DNA from: Opisthorchis felineus
Taxonomy: Eukaryota; Platyhelminthes; Trematoda; Opisthorchiida; Opisthorchiidae
Assembly: GCA_004794785.1 (NCBI GenBank)
Contig: SJOL01006484.1
Coordinates: 465,776 to 529,775, forward strand
DNA: 64,000 nt
Reading direction: 5' to 3'
Part shown: positions 51,546-61,500 of the stretch, in pieces
Layout: every line of letters starts with the position of its first letter
How positions within the stretch are numbered: the stretch's first letter is position 1
Program-made: the position numbers and the translations under genes
Notes under the pieces: generated by a model
What the model saw: only the letters and a program-made list of their open reading frames with translations
Databases searched by the model: none
What the model was told of the DNA's origin: nothing

Positions 51546-53040
51546 ACTTCGCTAGTCCCTGTAACTTTACCGCTTCATCCACCTTGCGCGTGACTCATAA
51601 AATCGCTGGTGCTTGCGGACAAACTGTTTAGTAGTCACGAAGACACTATACCACATAATCAAGCTAATAAATTTTCCCTAGTTAAGGCGCAGGACGAGAA
51701 ACAATTGCACTCATGATGAACTGCATGGGCCATGAAACTTCGTAGAACAAACCCAAGTAGAGGTTGACCAACAGAAGTGTTCCTCCCGAATAAACACCCC
51801 TCAAAAGGTGAATGCTTTTTTGTTACTGCTTTGTTACTGTCCAGTAGAAAGTGGTCCTCATTTAGTCACAACTTAAAATGGCTCCATGTTGGCGAATATC
51901 AAGCAAACTTATGATCCCTTCAAATCACACTATTCTGGCCGCACAACTGGGAATTACTCATTCTACCCTCACTTTTGGACTTCAAACTGATCAGTCCCAG
52001 ACAGCAAATATTTCTGCAGCCCATATCATCTGGTAGCTAAGCTGCAGTTTCGATGATACTTAATTTTACAGAAAGTAACACCATTCACTCCAAAAGCATA
52101 GCTGAACACATACCAGATATCCGACACGAGTGTTGAGAAAATGAATACCCGGTTGCCACTCCTAACTCGAAACTCAGCGTCATCATTTGCACAGCACTTG
52201 CTGATCACGGGTGATTCATTTGGCTCTAGACTTTCACCCATGCTTCTGTTACACAATCGAACAAGCCGAATGCTTGCATCCAGCGCGGCGATGCCAACTG
52301 AGGCGAGTTCTATGTGTGCAAAATGTCGTGACTAAAAACATCCGTCTACATTGGCGGCCACTTCAGACTACTGCTCACCCTGCTGGGTGCATGCTGTGGC
52401 ACGAAATTATGTGATCAAAACAGAGAGTATCTTTGACCTTCATGACTTCCCGAAACCCATTAGGAACTAACCGATTCGACTGTGAAGTGAAGCGCATTAA
52501 AATATGAATGGTAGAAAAACCTCACCCGCATCGGACACACTTATAGTGTCAGAGTTCAAAGTTAGATAGTAAACGTGTTGAATAATCTATGTTTCAGCTG
52601 CATTTCTATGGAATCCAAAAGGCGCAGCCCGATGGAACACTTATCCTCATAGATGCATAGGAATAAAACCACTTAATTGAGAGGTTGAACTAGCGTCTCC
52701 ACTCGACCTTTATTTAACCTATTCCTTCTAAGTACTGTCACCCTTTAATAGAGGCCAAAATGTTCCTTCTCCTGGTCTACACTCTAACTGAGTAGTTTGA
52801 AATATTATGAGATTCGGACGAAACTTATTCACTTGTGTGTAACGCAGGTCATAGAGTGCACCATAGGTTGACAGAAGTGGAAAGCCTTCTACATTTTGTT
52901 ATGTGGATATAAATTATCTGTTTGTTCTATTTCTGTTTGATTGTATGTGGTAGTTTATTGTTTGCCAGTTTCCGCAACCGTTCACAAGTCCGCACACTTA
53001 CTAATGGGCTCGAAAAACAACAATGTCCATTTTCGAGAAG

Positions 53041-53158
53041 GAAACTGCTCATAAGGTTGCTGAAAATACTTCGGTAGCCTGCGATCGGTTTCACCATTCT
53101 TGGGGCTCATCAGGTAGGCTCAGTCGCTGAGTTTCCGTCAATCTTATGTTCTACTTGC
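53041..53158 (-). repeat. hammerhead-bearing repeat, near-intact core
   Basis: The ribozyme is at 53077-53119, minus strand. CTGATGA and GAAA are intact. The cleavage triplet reads ATC, and NUH is still satisfied. Stem I has one mismatch and stem II is weakened to about three pairs with a wobble. Flanks CTGCTCATAAGGTTGCTGAA and GAGTTTCCGTCAATCTTATG are conserved. Confidence 0.75.
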
Positions 53159-54039
53159 ACGAAAGTAGCTAAATACGCTCACAGGCGCACCAATTCGGTT
53201 GTAATGTGAGAGTCAAGTGAATTTCAGCTGAATCCCTTGCTTAAGCACACATACGTGATACGGCATGGCTAAAAGCGAGACTTTAGAGCTCAGCCGTGAT
53301 AAACTTCCACCCGGGTTTCATTAAAACTGAACAGTTATTTCTGCCACATGCGCCGCCGTTCGGTTTGGCTTCAAGTATACCACGTTTCACGGGCTTATGC
53401 TAGAAAAATGTTCTTCTACTATGCCCTTTCTGAACGAGACGTGTCAACCGTGTGATCTGCATTATCTTCCAGCATTGTTACAGAAAGATCGTCGGTTTGT
53501 AAAAGCGACAGTTAAAATCTGTGTCCACGCAAAATGATTTCCGTCTGGTTGGCCTCGTATCTAGGTTGTTCCTTCAAACAATTTAAGCAAAACTGACCAA
53601 ATCCGATTGATCAGTTTTTCCTTGGCTGACCTCATTTCAAACAAGGTAAGACGATCCGATATTCTGACGTGTCAGAAAAACTTGTACCATTTGTGTTCAG
53701 CTGCTGCTGTAAATCAATCAGAGTACACCTGCAATGTATCATTTTTTCACGAATGTAGAGGCACGAAAATTGATCTTTTTAGGTCGTTTTTCATACTGTT
53801 CTCCCTCTTTGTAAGATTCTCAGAAAACTTCACAAGTGTTCCTTTCTTGACGGTGCTGCTTAAACCAAGGTTGTTCCAGGAGGTAGGAACACCGTGTACA
53901 CATAATACCCCTGGAAAATCTGTGTAAGCTTGGTTACTGCACCATAAAATCTTCGTTTTAAACAATGTCACGGCACTCACAAACGAAAAGTTTGTCCTCT
54001 GAATTGTAACTAAGAGATCCTTCACCAGTGTACTGTAAA

Positions 54040-54320
54040 AAAGGCTGTTGATAACTCCTCAGCAGCCCCTACCAATTTCGGTCTTCCTGGGGCACATTAG
54101 GTGGGCGTTGTCTCTGAGTTCGAGTGGGATAGAGTTGATTCCCCCCCCCCGTTAACACCAACTCAGCTCGAAAATAAGTGTAATACGCCAGTTGTATACA
54201 GCTTTATGTTCGGGCAGACCATAACGGTCGTGGAAACTCCGGTACGCCGCCTATCTTCTGAGAAAGGCAAAACCAGTAGCGGAGTGTCAAATAGTTTTCA
54301 GCAACCCTGTGAGTAGTTTG
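54040..54320. repeat. hammerhead-family fold-back pair, decayed
   Basis: The left arm (54040-54120) is ribozyme-sense minus: CCAATTTCGGTCTTCCTGGG followed by GCACATTAGGTGGGCG. The right arm (54231-54320) is ribozyme-sense plus: CCGCCTATCTTCTGAGAAAG, GCAAAACCAGTAGCG, then TTTTCAGCAACCCTGTGAGT. Both cores are mutated. A C run (54141-54150) lies between the arms. Confidence 0.65.
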
Positions 54321-54590
54321 TTCTGCCAAGCAAGTGTACGGCAATATCGATTATCGAGCCAATTGCAACATGAGGTGGCCTTTGTACAGCACACTCAGAG
54401 AACATCCGAAACGAGGGATTCAGCTGCAACCCCCGGGTAACACCAGCATTAATTACAAACGAGTGCATTTCACCTTCACCCATCAATAGTTAAAAGGGGA
54501 CAACCAGTTTAACATGGAGCCACTGGTCCCAATGCAGTAACTTGCTTGCTAGACGAATCAAATTACAATACTCTTAAGTCAGTCACATAC

Positions 54591-54760
54591 CGACCATGCG
54601 TGCCAACAGATCCTCTATGTGGTTCTTTATTGCAATAATCCGGTGAGTGTTCACTGAATACGAGCTCGGAGGCTTTAACGACTTCGTCAACAAATCCTGA
54701 TCCAGTGAGTGTTTTCGCAATCAGTTGTTTGTTTGCACCCACGGAAACATGTTTTGCGGC
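54591..54760 (-). CDS. Wnt ligand gene, one internal exon
   Basis: Read on the minus strand, ATTTATTCAG opens an exon of 170 nt that starts in phase 0 and ends CATGGTCG/GTATGT with two bases of an Arg codon. It encodes 56 residues: AAKHVSVGANKQLIAKTLTG, then a short linker, then ELVFSEHSPDYCNKEPHRGS and VGTHGR. The block LVF.E.SPDYC....GS.GT.GR is the signature of Wnt proteins between the palmitoleate-bearing loop and the Cys-rich C-terminal domain; AAKHV fits the K[YF]D.A..V block just before it. Wnts are secreted, lipid-modified ligands of Frizzled receptors. The exons with the CKCHG.SG.C motif and the final Cys-rich region were not found, so the subfamily cannot be named. The linker is more divergent than usual. 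Confidence 0.85.
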
Positions 54761-54867
54761 CTGAATAAATGTAATGGGGTGAGGTTTAAAAGAAACGGAG
54801 GTTGACTGTACAGGTGAAAAAGAGTGTTTATAACAAACTAAAAACCACATAAGGCCTAAATTATGAA

Positions 54868-55140
54868 TCAGTCGTCTCCACGTATACAATGCTCACAACC
54901 ACTTGACCAAAAAACCGTCAGAGAATTCACTGGTTTCTCGTTCAGGCCATCAGTTTCAGACATGAACATGGTCTCCTTAAGACAGGGTGGTTCAAGCGCG
55001 TCCAAGTTTCGCTGACTGAGCTCTCTTCGAACGGCAGCTAACCTAATTTCAAGCCCCAATGCTGATTTTACACTGTACCACTGAGCTCCAGTAAGACCAA
55101 AACGTGAGCCAGTCACTTCCCCCTTGATACAAGCAAGCCT
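54868..55140 (-). CDS. candidate exon, unrecognised
   Basis: A minus-strand open stretch of about 85 codons runs from an AATTCAG acceptor-like site near 55141 towards 54880. It reads TGSRFGLTGAQWYSVKSALG, LEIRLAAVRRELSQRNLDAL and then EPPCLKETMFMSETDGLNEK. The composition looks protein-like (amphipathic, few rare residues), and it lies 110-380 bases upstream of the Wnt exon on the same strand. I recognise no family, it does not match any Wnt block, and the donor near its end (GGTT/GTGAGC) is only fair. It may be chance. Confidence 0.25.
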   Translation of the reverse strand, partial: RLACIKGEVTGSRFGLTGAQWYSVKSALGLEIRLAAVRRELSQRNLDALEPPCLKETMFMSETDGLNEKPVNSLTVFWSSGCEHCIRGDD

Positions 55141-55726
55141 GAATTATCACATCGGCAAGCAGACTCGTTTCGATTATCTGTGCTCTAGTTGAAAGTAAGC
55201 ATGGATTGGTGCCCAGCGCCTTCTACCCCAGATTGGACAATTTCGAACAGTTTGGGTGAGTGATTCAGGTGAATGACAAAATGATACCTAATAGTGCGAC
55301 TGCGTTATTTTTTAAGTTTGTTTGTACTAATGGAAGCATAATATGGCTGTAAGAGGGAGTTCAGTGATGAATCCTTCAGTGAACTAAGACCCTACTCCAA
55401 CCAACCCTCTTTTACTATTTTAGCAGGAGTTTTAGAATGCCAGCGGCACTTAGACAGTCGTTTGGGACAGTAATTCGAATGGGACTATCGCCGTCAATGC
55501 AGTTGGATGTAGTACATGTTTCAGATCAATAATCCTGTGAAAACTAATGATTGCTTTGCAGCGTGGAAACTTCTCGTTTCATACCAGAACACTCAAAAAT
55601 CGAGAAGGCATGAATACAGTCTTGATCTCTAATTCGCACCTAGGTAGTCATTATTTCGACCAAGGCATCACCAGTGTCATTCACCTCATGTGATTGCTTC
55701 CTTTACCTTCATGTTTTCTGTACCTT

Positions 55727-55971
55727 CTAGCCTGAAACTGGTGTAAAAACCATAGTCCGCCATGACAGATTTGGTAATCCTGATTTCACAACAAGTCTAG
55801 TGGTGTAAATACCCTCAGAAGGAATGTCATAATTTAGCTTTATTTTGCCGTGCGAAACTACACTTGGCGATTTCAGATGCCTTTCTTTTGGGCTGATAGC
55901 CCTCCACTCAATGCCAATTGTTGGCCTGAATGTATCAACCACCGCTATAGCTACTGAATCTGCAACAGACA
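55727..55971 (-). CDS. candidate terminal exon, unrecognised
   Basis: On the minus strand, TTGTCTGTTGCAG is a good acceptor. It is followed by about 80 open codons to a TAG: SVAIAVVDTFRPTIGIEWRA, ISPKERHLKSPSVVSHGKIK, then LNYDIPSEGIYTTRLVVKSG. The alternation of hydrophobic residues looks like a beta-rich extracellular fold, but I cannot name a family. It ends in a stop, so it would be the last exon of a gene lying to the right. It could not be an internal exon of the Wnt gene. No AATAAA is seen just after it. Confidence 0.3.
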
Positions 55972-57119
55972 ATTTACCCACCAAATTGTTCACACTTGCG
56001 TTACTGGTTTAGATCAGCTGCACGTTGTGTTCTAAAATTTATCGATCCAGCTCTCAGTAAGTTTGCTGCCAGTTATCACCTGGTTACCTGGTTACGCGAA
56101 CAAAACACATCCACTGACTTTGGTAAAATAATTCCCATCTAGCCGTTAAAACGTTGAACTTACTAGGTACCGAGCTTTCAAAGCTTTCTGCATCACTGCA
56201 TCATCAATGCGCCGCAGCTGTCGGAAGCAGACGCGCTGTGCGCAGCTCCCGCTCACACCGTGACACTTGCAGTTCAGTCTGTGATTGGCTTCCATGAGCT
56301 GAAATCAAGACAAAAGAGAGTGACTACATGTTAACACGTAAAATGGGCGGTGGTTGGTGTGCTTATCGCTCTCCAACAGCACATGTGTCGAACGTATCAG
56401 TACAACTGAATGTACCTGTGTCCCGATTGCCATTTGTTATGACATGTCGCTGGCGCATATCCTCCTTTTTGCTGGTGCAAAAACTTAAACGATTCGGGAA
56501 ATCACTGGTGATCGGTGGATGGGCTCCTATTTTAACAGGATGCATCACAGAAGCAATTCAGCGAAAATAATGGACAACTCTTGGGATACAGCCAAAAGTG
56601 AACTACAGTTCGATCTGACACTAAAGCGCCTAGAAGAGTAAACGTTTCACCAGCCAGGAACGTTTATGCTATATACCCAAAAACGGATGAAACATCTTTT
56701 TGTCTTGGTCTCTGCTGTGCAAATGCGACAGCAGTTTCCCAACCACAGTTCAGGATGTTGTCCGAAACGCGAAGGGCTTCCCTCATCAAACTTTTATTTG
56801 AGTTACAGTGATTCTCTAGTGGGTAATGAATTTCACTGGGCATGTCAGTCTGTAGAACTTTGGGTTCTGTACAGTAGTGGCAAAGCCATATCCACTCCAA
56901 AATTTTTCACCTTGATTCTAAACCAATTAGGGATTGGTTTGAAATGGTTTGCGGGTCATATGGTGAAACACATGTATCAGGATGAAGTCACAATTTTTTT
57001 CAAGACGGAAACACTTTGCTGAATTTCAAGGCTTTATTGAAACGAAGTATTATACAAAGTCAAACAAAATATATAACCTTCACCAATACACTCATTAGCG
57101 TACCAATTTAGTTTCTACG

Positions 57120-57435
57120 GGTGACTCGCCTGAATCCCAGCTGAATCTCTCCTTAATGATGTTCTCGTTCAGCTGACTGTGCCGCACAAAGGCCGCCTCA
57201 TGTTTCAGTTGTTACGATATTGGAGGTATCGCCGTATATTTTTCGGAAGGAAACGTCTCGTAAAAATGCTGAAAACTCTTCGACTAACCACGACCGGTTT
57301 CACATTTCTTTGTTACTATCGGGTAGAACATAAGGTTGAGGGAATCCAGGGGACTGTATCTACCTGATGAGCCCCAAGAAGAGCTAAACCGGTCGTGAGC
57401 TCTCGAAGAGTTTTCAGTAGACCTATAAGTAGTTT
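57120..57435. repeat. hammerhead-family fold-back element
   Basis: The first part (57120-57248) is the family's conserved left region: CCTGAATCCCAGCTGAATCT, then GTGCCGCACAAAGGCCGCCT. The ribozyme-sense-minus arm is 57249-57325 (ACTCTTCGACTAACCACGAC, CGGTTTCACA). The ribozyme-sense-plus arm is 57326-57435, with CTACCTGATGAGCCCCAAGA, AGAGCTAAACCGGTCGTGAG and TCTCGAAGAGTTTTCAG. In the plus arm CTGATGA is intact but GAAA reads TAAA. About 40 bases at each end of 57270-57416 are mutually complementary. Confidence 0.75.
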
Positions 57436-59037
57436 CCTTCATGAATTCTTAAACCTGTTCAGCAAAAAATAAAAATCTTTTCTAAGCGTAAACTACTTCA
57501 ATGAAATTGCTTCAAAAAATGTGTGCACTTGATGACATTAAAACACACTCAAATTTGACGAAATCCCTCAGGAAGAAGCGATCGGCTCTGCAACCGGCGC
57601 TTTGACAGTCATATTTCACCGATTAGCTGAAAGATCCACTGCCCAGAAGAAACGCGCATCTTCAAACAATATCTAGTGCACCTGCTAAGTAGGAGCGATT
57701 ATGTCTCTGGTGCAGTATGCACAAGCCGTCGGAACCCGTCCTACCAATAGGTAATATGATGGCCAAAACTAACCTTAGCAGCGAGTTTTCTCCGACGGTG
57801 CACTGAACATTCCCAAACCAAATCGTTTTTTTCGTGGCTGGTTCCATGTTTGGATGCATGGGGACGAAACAAGTTGTTATGAAAACCACTGAATTGGTCA
57901 CATGCTTCGTTAGATTTTTGCGCTAACATGAGATACACACAATGCCCGCAACGTCCGGGATACACGAATGCGATGACAGTTGTAGGGGAAACTCGGTCTA
58001 GACAAATGTCAAATTAAGTGAAATATCACGGTCGAGCGGCTAAAATTAGGCACACAAGTCGGGGAGAATTACTGCCACTGCTGAGTGCAAATCACTGATG
58101 GGTTTGGATACCTGATAGCAGTAAGAAACGACTGTGGAGTGCCGAACTAAGCAAAATTTGCCAATTAACTTCCTGCGCATTCGTGATATCTCCATTCCTT
58201 AAGTGAGCGGTTGTGTTGGATGTCTTGTGTGTTGTACTATAGCAAGCGTTTATGTATTCTATTTCAGTAGAACCATGTAGCATGAAATATCTCGCAATTT
58301 ATTCACAGTTAGTTAAGCCTCATCGTTTCTCCTTACGCTTCTAAATAGTTAACTGTTTTCTCGTGTATGATTGATAGTGTGATCATCGATAAATGGTATC
58401 ATGTGCACACGAATTTGATTTTGACAGGAGACTCAACTGAATTCTGTTGGATCTCCCTTTTATGACGCTTCATCTGAATGTACTGCACCAGGGAACCTTA
58501 TCTTTCGATTGGTACATGTTATATACATACAATACGGTATACATACAACACATTAACTAAACTTAACACGCTACTCATTAAGTTGCTGCTGAAGGGTTTT
58601 TAACAACCTCATGAGTAGTGTGTTACTTTCAGATGGTGTGGTTATTTCTTGGAGGGAAATCTGCATCCAGGATAATTCCCGTTGGCTTCGTTTATAAAAA
58701 AAAACCGCTGCCAACTCAAAACTTGATTTCCCTAAGTCTTTGACTGGGAATACAATTACTACTCATGCTTCAGCACACGAACACGAGTATATGATTATAA
58801 CCATGCTATTATACTCATGTTTTTAGCTGCGCAGTTAGATTTTTATTGTACCAGGCTTCCTGATGTTGTCGGCAGATTTGGTGATTTTCAATAGGGTGTT
58901 CATCTTGTCAGTGCAATAATTTCGCAAGATGAGGGAAATTTCGGATAAGTCGTTACTCAAGGAGCAAGTCAATACGTGACCACGTGACGTGGATTTCGTT
59001 ATTGAAGAATGAGTGGCACTATATCCTGTATAAGCAA

Positions 59038-59190
59038 AAACTGATCACACCGCTGATCAGCCGCTCTTCGCCGCCCTTCAACCACTGACCGGAAGGCTAC
59101 GGGTTCGAAACTCTGAGTTACGTGAGAAGCGCACACAAGAATGAAGCAGTTGTAAAGTACATCTTGGCCTTTAACCATAGACTGGGTCCC
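59038..59190 (+). repeat. SINE-B copy 4
   Basis: This plus-strand copy has the head CGCTGATCAGCCGCTCTTCG, a B-box-like CGGGTTCGAAACTC, and a tail with AGAATGAAGCAGTTGTAAAG. The tail is more diverged than in the other copies. Confidence 0.6.
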
Positions 59191-60840
59191 GTGACAGAAT
59201 GAAATCTCCTGATAACAAGTTTGCACTATGAAACGTCAACAAGAAGAAGACCTTTCAAACACGTTCGTAGGTATTTGCGGAATTTGTGTGATAGTTTGTC
59301 ATTTTAGACTTTCACTTAAGTGAGGTCTGGAGTGGGACAACCTTTTTCTATATATAGAGCTGGTAGTTGTACGATATTCGTGTTAGTCTCAACCAGAAGC
59401 AGGGCGATTTCATAGTTACGTATTTGGGACAACAAACTGTAGATTTTATTGAGCTTCCTTGCCTGCAAACCGTATGATGTGGATCCTTACAGAGAGCAAA
59501 CGACCACAAATGCAGTAACACAGGGGAAGCAGTGGTACTCCAAGTTCTGCGCAGCAGAAGCTGAAGTGCTTTTGCATTTTTAAAATGTGGACATTTGTAA
59601 ACATCGCCTAATGAAATATGCATTTCGGTTTATCCCTCATCCGGATACCTCATTGGTTATTGCTATTCAACCGATAATTGAGTTGGTATTGATTAGTTTA
59701 TGTTATGCGTGACTATCCAGGCGACATAGGTTTCCAGTTCTTTCACAATTGACTGCAGTGCGTCATAGTTTTCCTTAATGAAAAGGATTTTGTTGAACAC
59801 CACCAAACGGAATAGCAGGGGAATGAATTTCTGTTCATGATATACTTCTCAACTTGTTTTTCTAGGTAAGACCATACAAAATGAACAAACGTAAGCAATT
59901 ATAGGAAGGACTTTCGGAATCATGGGTTTGTCTGTACGTAGGTTCCGAAACTTTACTAACTAACATTCATGACTAACGTTCATGACTAGAACAGGGTTTT
60001 GCAAGAAAGCGACTGCCTCAGATTATTATTCCTGTCGGTTTTAATTTTCCTGACTATTTCGAAGTCAAACATTACCGCCAGTGTTTCATCAAAACAACAT
60101 CGACCAAGCACGTAAATTTACCGAAATTGAGGAGATAAATAGGCCCAAACAGGTCATAACCACTAACCAGCTACTGGTGAATTTTGGCCCAATATTCGAA
60201 TTGAACTCCTGATCAAGCTGAACGAATAAGAACAACAGAGCTGCGGGGCGTATCCACACCACACGTCTCTCTTCGTTCCCAAAAGTGTAAAGTTGTGGAG
60301 GGGGTAGTGTACTATATTGTATGCACCTACTCAAAACAAACTTTTGTACTCGGTCGCTGCTGGATTAATAGCTCAACGTGTTAGTTGTGATAAACCAAGT
60401 GTTGGAATTTGGGAGACCTACAGGGCAAGTTCAAAACGACGGGGGTGTTGATCCAAGGTATTCACCGCTTGCTAGCCGGTTACTCAGTCTAAAAGCCCAT
60501 TTAAGCTATGAACAACCGAATCCATCGGCATTTTCATTGGGAAATTGAAACTCCTAGAAAGGAAAACGACTTTGAAAAGGACCTTGCTTCCAGAAAACCG
60601 GCTTTCATACTTAACTCTGTGCAGACATTCGCTTGATCTAGAGATCATGAGTACTTAGTAAGTACTTTATCAATTTCATAGTATCAGAGCTCTGTACCGC
60701 GAGCCATTCCAGGGACTGAGTGTCAAATTTGATTAATAGAAGTCGGACGGCTGGCAACATTAAACGAATGCAAAACAGCTATACCATTCACCAAATGTGA
60801 TCATTTTTGATGTTGAAAAGACAGATGTTACTATATAGCC

Positions 60841-61110
60841 GTTTCATCTTTATTGGGGATCATCAGCGCTGCATAGCGGATGAAATTCTAGGGAGGAATG
60901 ACGAGTGACGCTATTTCTTGTGCAAGCTGATCAGCGGCTCATGGCTGAAAGGTTAAGTGTTCAAACTATTAGCCGAGAGGTTGCGGGTTCGAGATTCCCT
61001 AGAGCGTCAGGCGATGAGCACTACTGATGATTCCCAAAAAGATGAAACAGCTGCGCAGTGCTTCTCTGTTTTTCAGCTTGGATTGGCTTCACCTACGAAA
61101 CGAATTCTCC
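60841..61110. repeat. SINE-B inverted pair, copy 5
   Basis: The left arm (60841-60905, minus) contains GTTTCATCTTTATTGGGGAT followed by CATCAGCGCT. The right arm (60925-61110, plus) is nearly complete: GCTGATCAGCGGCTCATGGC, B box GCGGGTTCGAGATTCC, and the tail TGATGATTCCCAAAAAGATG, AAACAGC and AGTGCTTCTCTG. The tail of the right arm is complementary to the left arm, so the transcript could fold back. Confidence 0.65.
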
Positions 61111-61164
61111 ATTAAAAGTTCTCAAATCTACACACATGCTCACTTTATGCTCTTTTTCACACTA

Positions 61165-61500
61165 ACTTGGCTTTAACGGAGGACTCATCTGAGTTCTAGC
61201 TGAATTTCTGTCGCCTTAAATTGAACGAGCTGTAGATACGCTGCCTCATGTTTGAGTTCGTGCGATATTTGAGATGTCACAATATATATTCGTAAAGGAA
61301 ATTACTCACACGGCCGCTAGAAACTCATTGACGGACCACGACCGGTTTCGCCCTTCTTGGAGTTCATCACTTAGGAACAGTCCCCTACCTACTATCATCT
61401 GTATGTCCTACTGGAATGCAGATTGTGCGAAATTTCCGGAATACACTGAGTTGCACGGTAATTTGGTTTAAAAGGGACACTCGGCCGAATCTCTCGTTTA
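61165..61500 (-). repeat. hammerhead-family repeat, single core change
   Basis: This is a long copy including both flanks: GGACTCATCTGAGTTCTAGC on the left and GCGAAATTTCCGGAATACAC on the right. The ribozyme region is at about 61335-61380 on the minus strand. GAAA, the palindromic ACCGGT and GGTC are intact. The first base of CTGATGA is changed to G, and that C is essential, so activity is unlikely. Confidence 0.72.

Larger units (their letters stand above)
37646..54590. other. non-coding stretch, repeats only
   Basis: This is 17 kb between the PAL gene and the minus-strand Wnt exon. It contains five loci of the hammerhead repeat family (38.45, 41.0, 51.35, 53.04, 54.04 kb), SINE-A copy 6 (45.17 kb) and homopolymer runs (C at 42201-42209 and 54141-54150). 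No exon with a recognisable domain was found. If the Wnt gene is spliced normally, its C-terminal exon should lie somewhere here on the minus strand, but I could not identify it. Confidence 0.5.
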
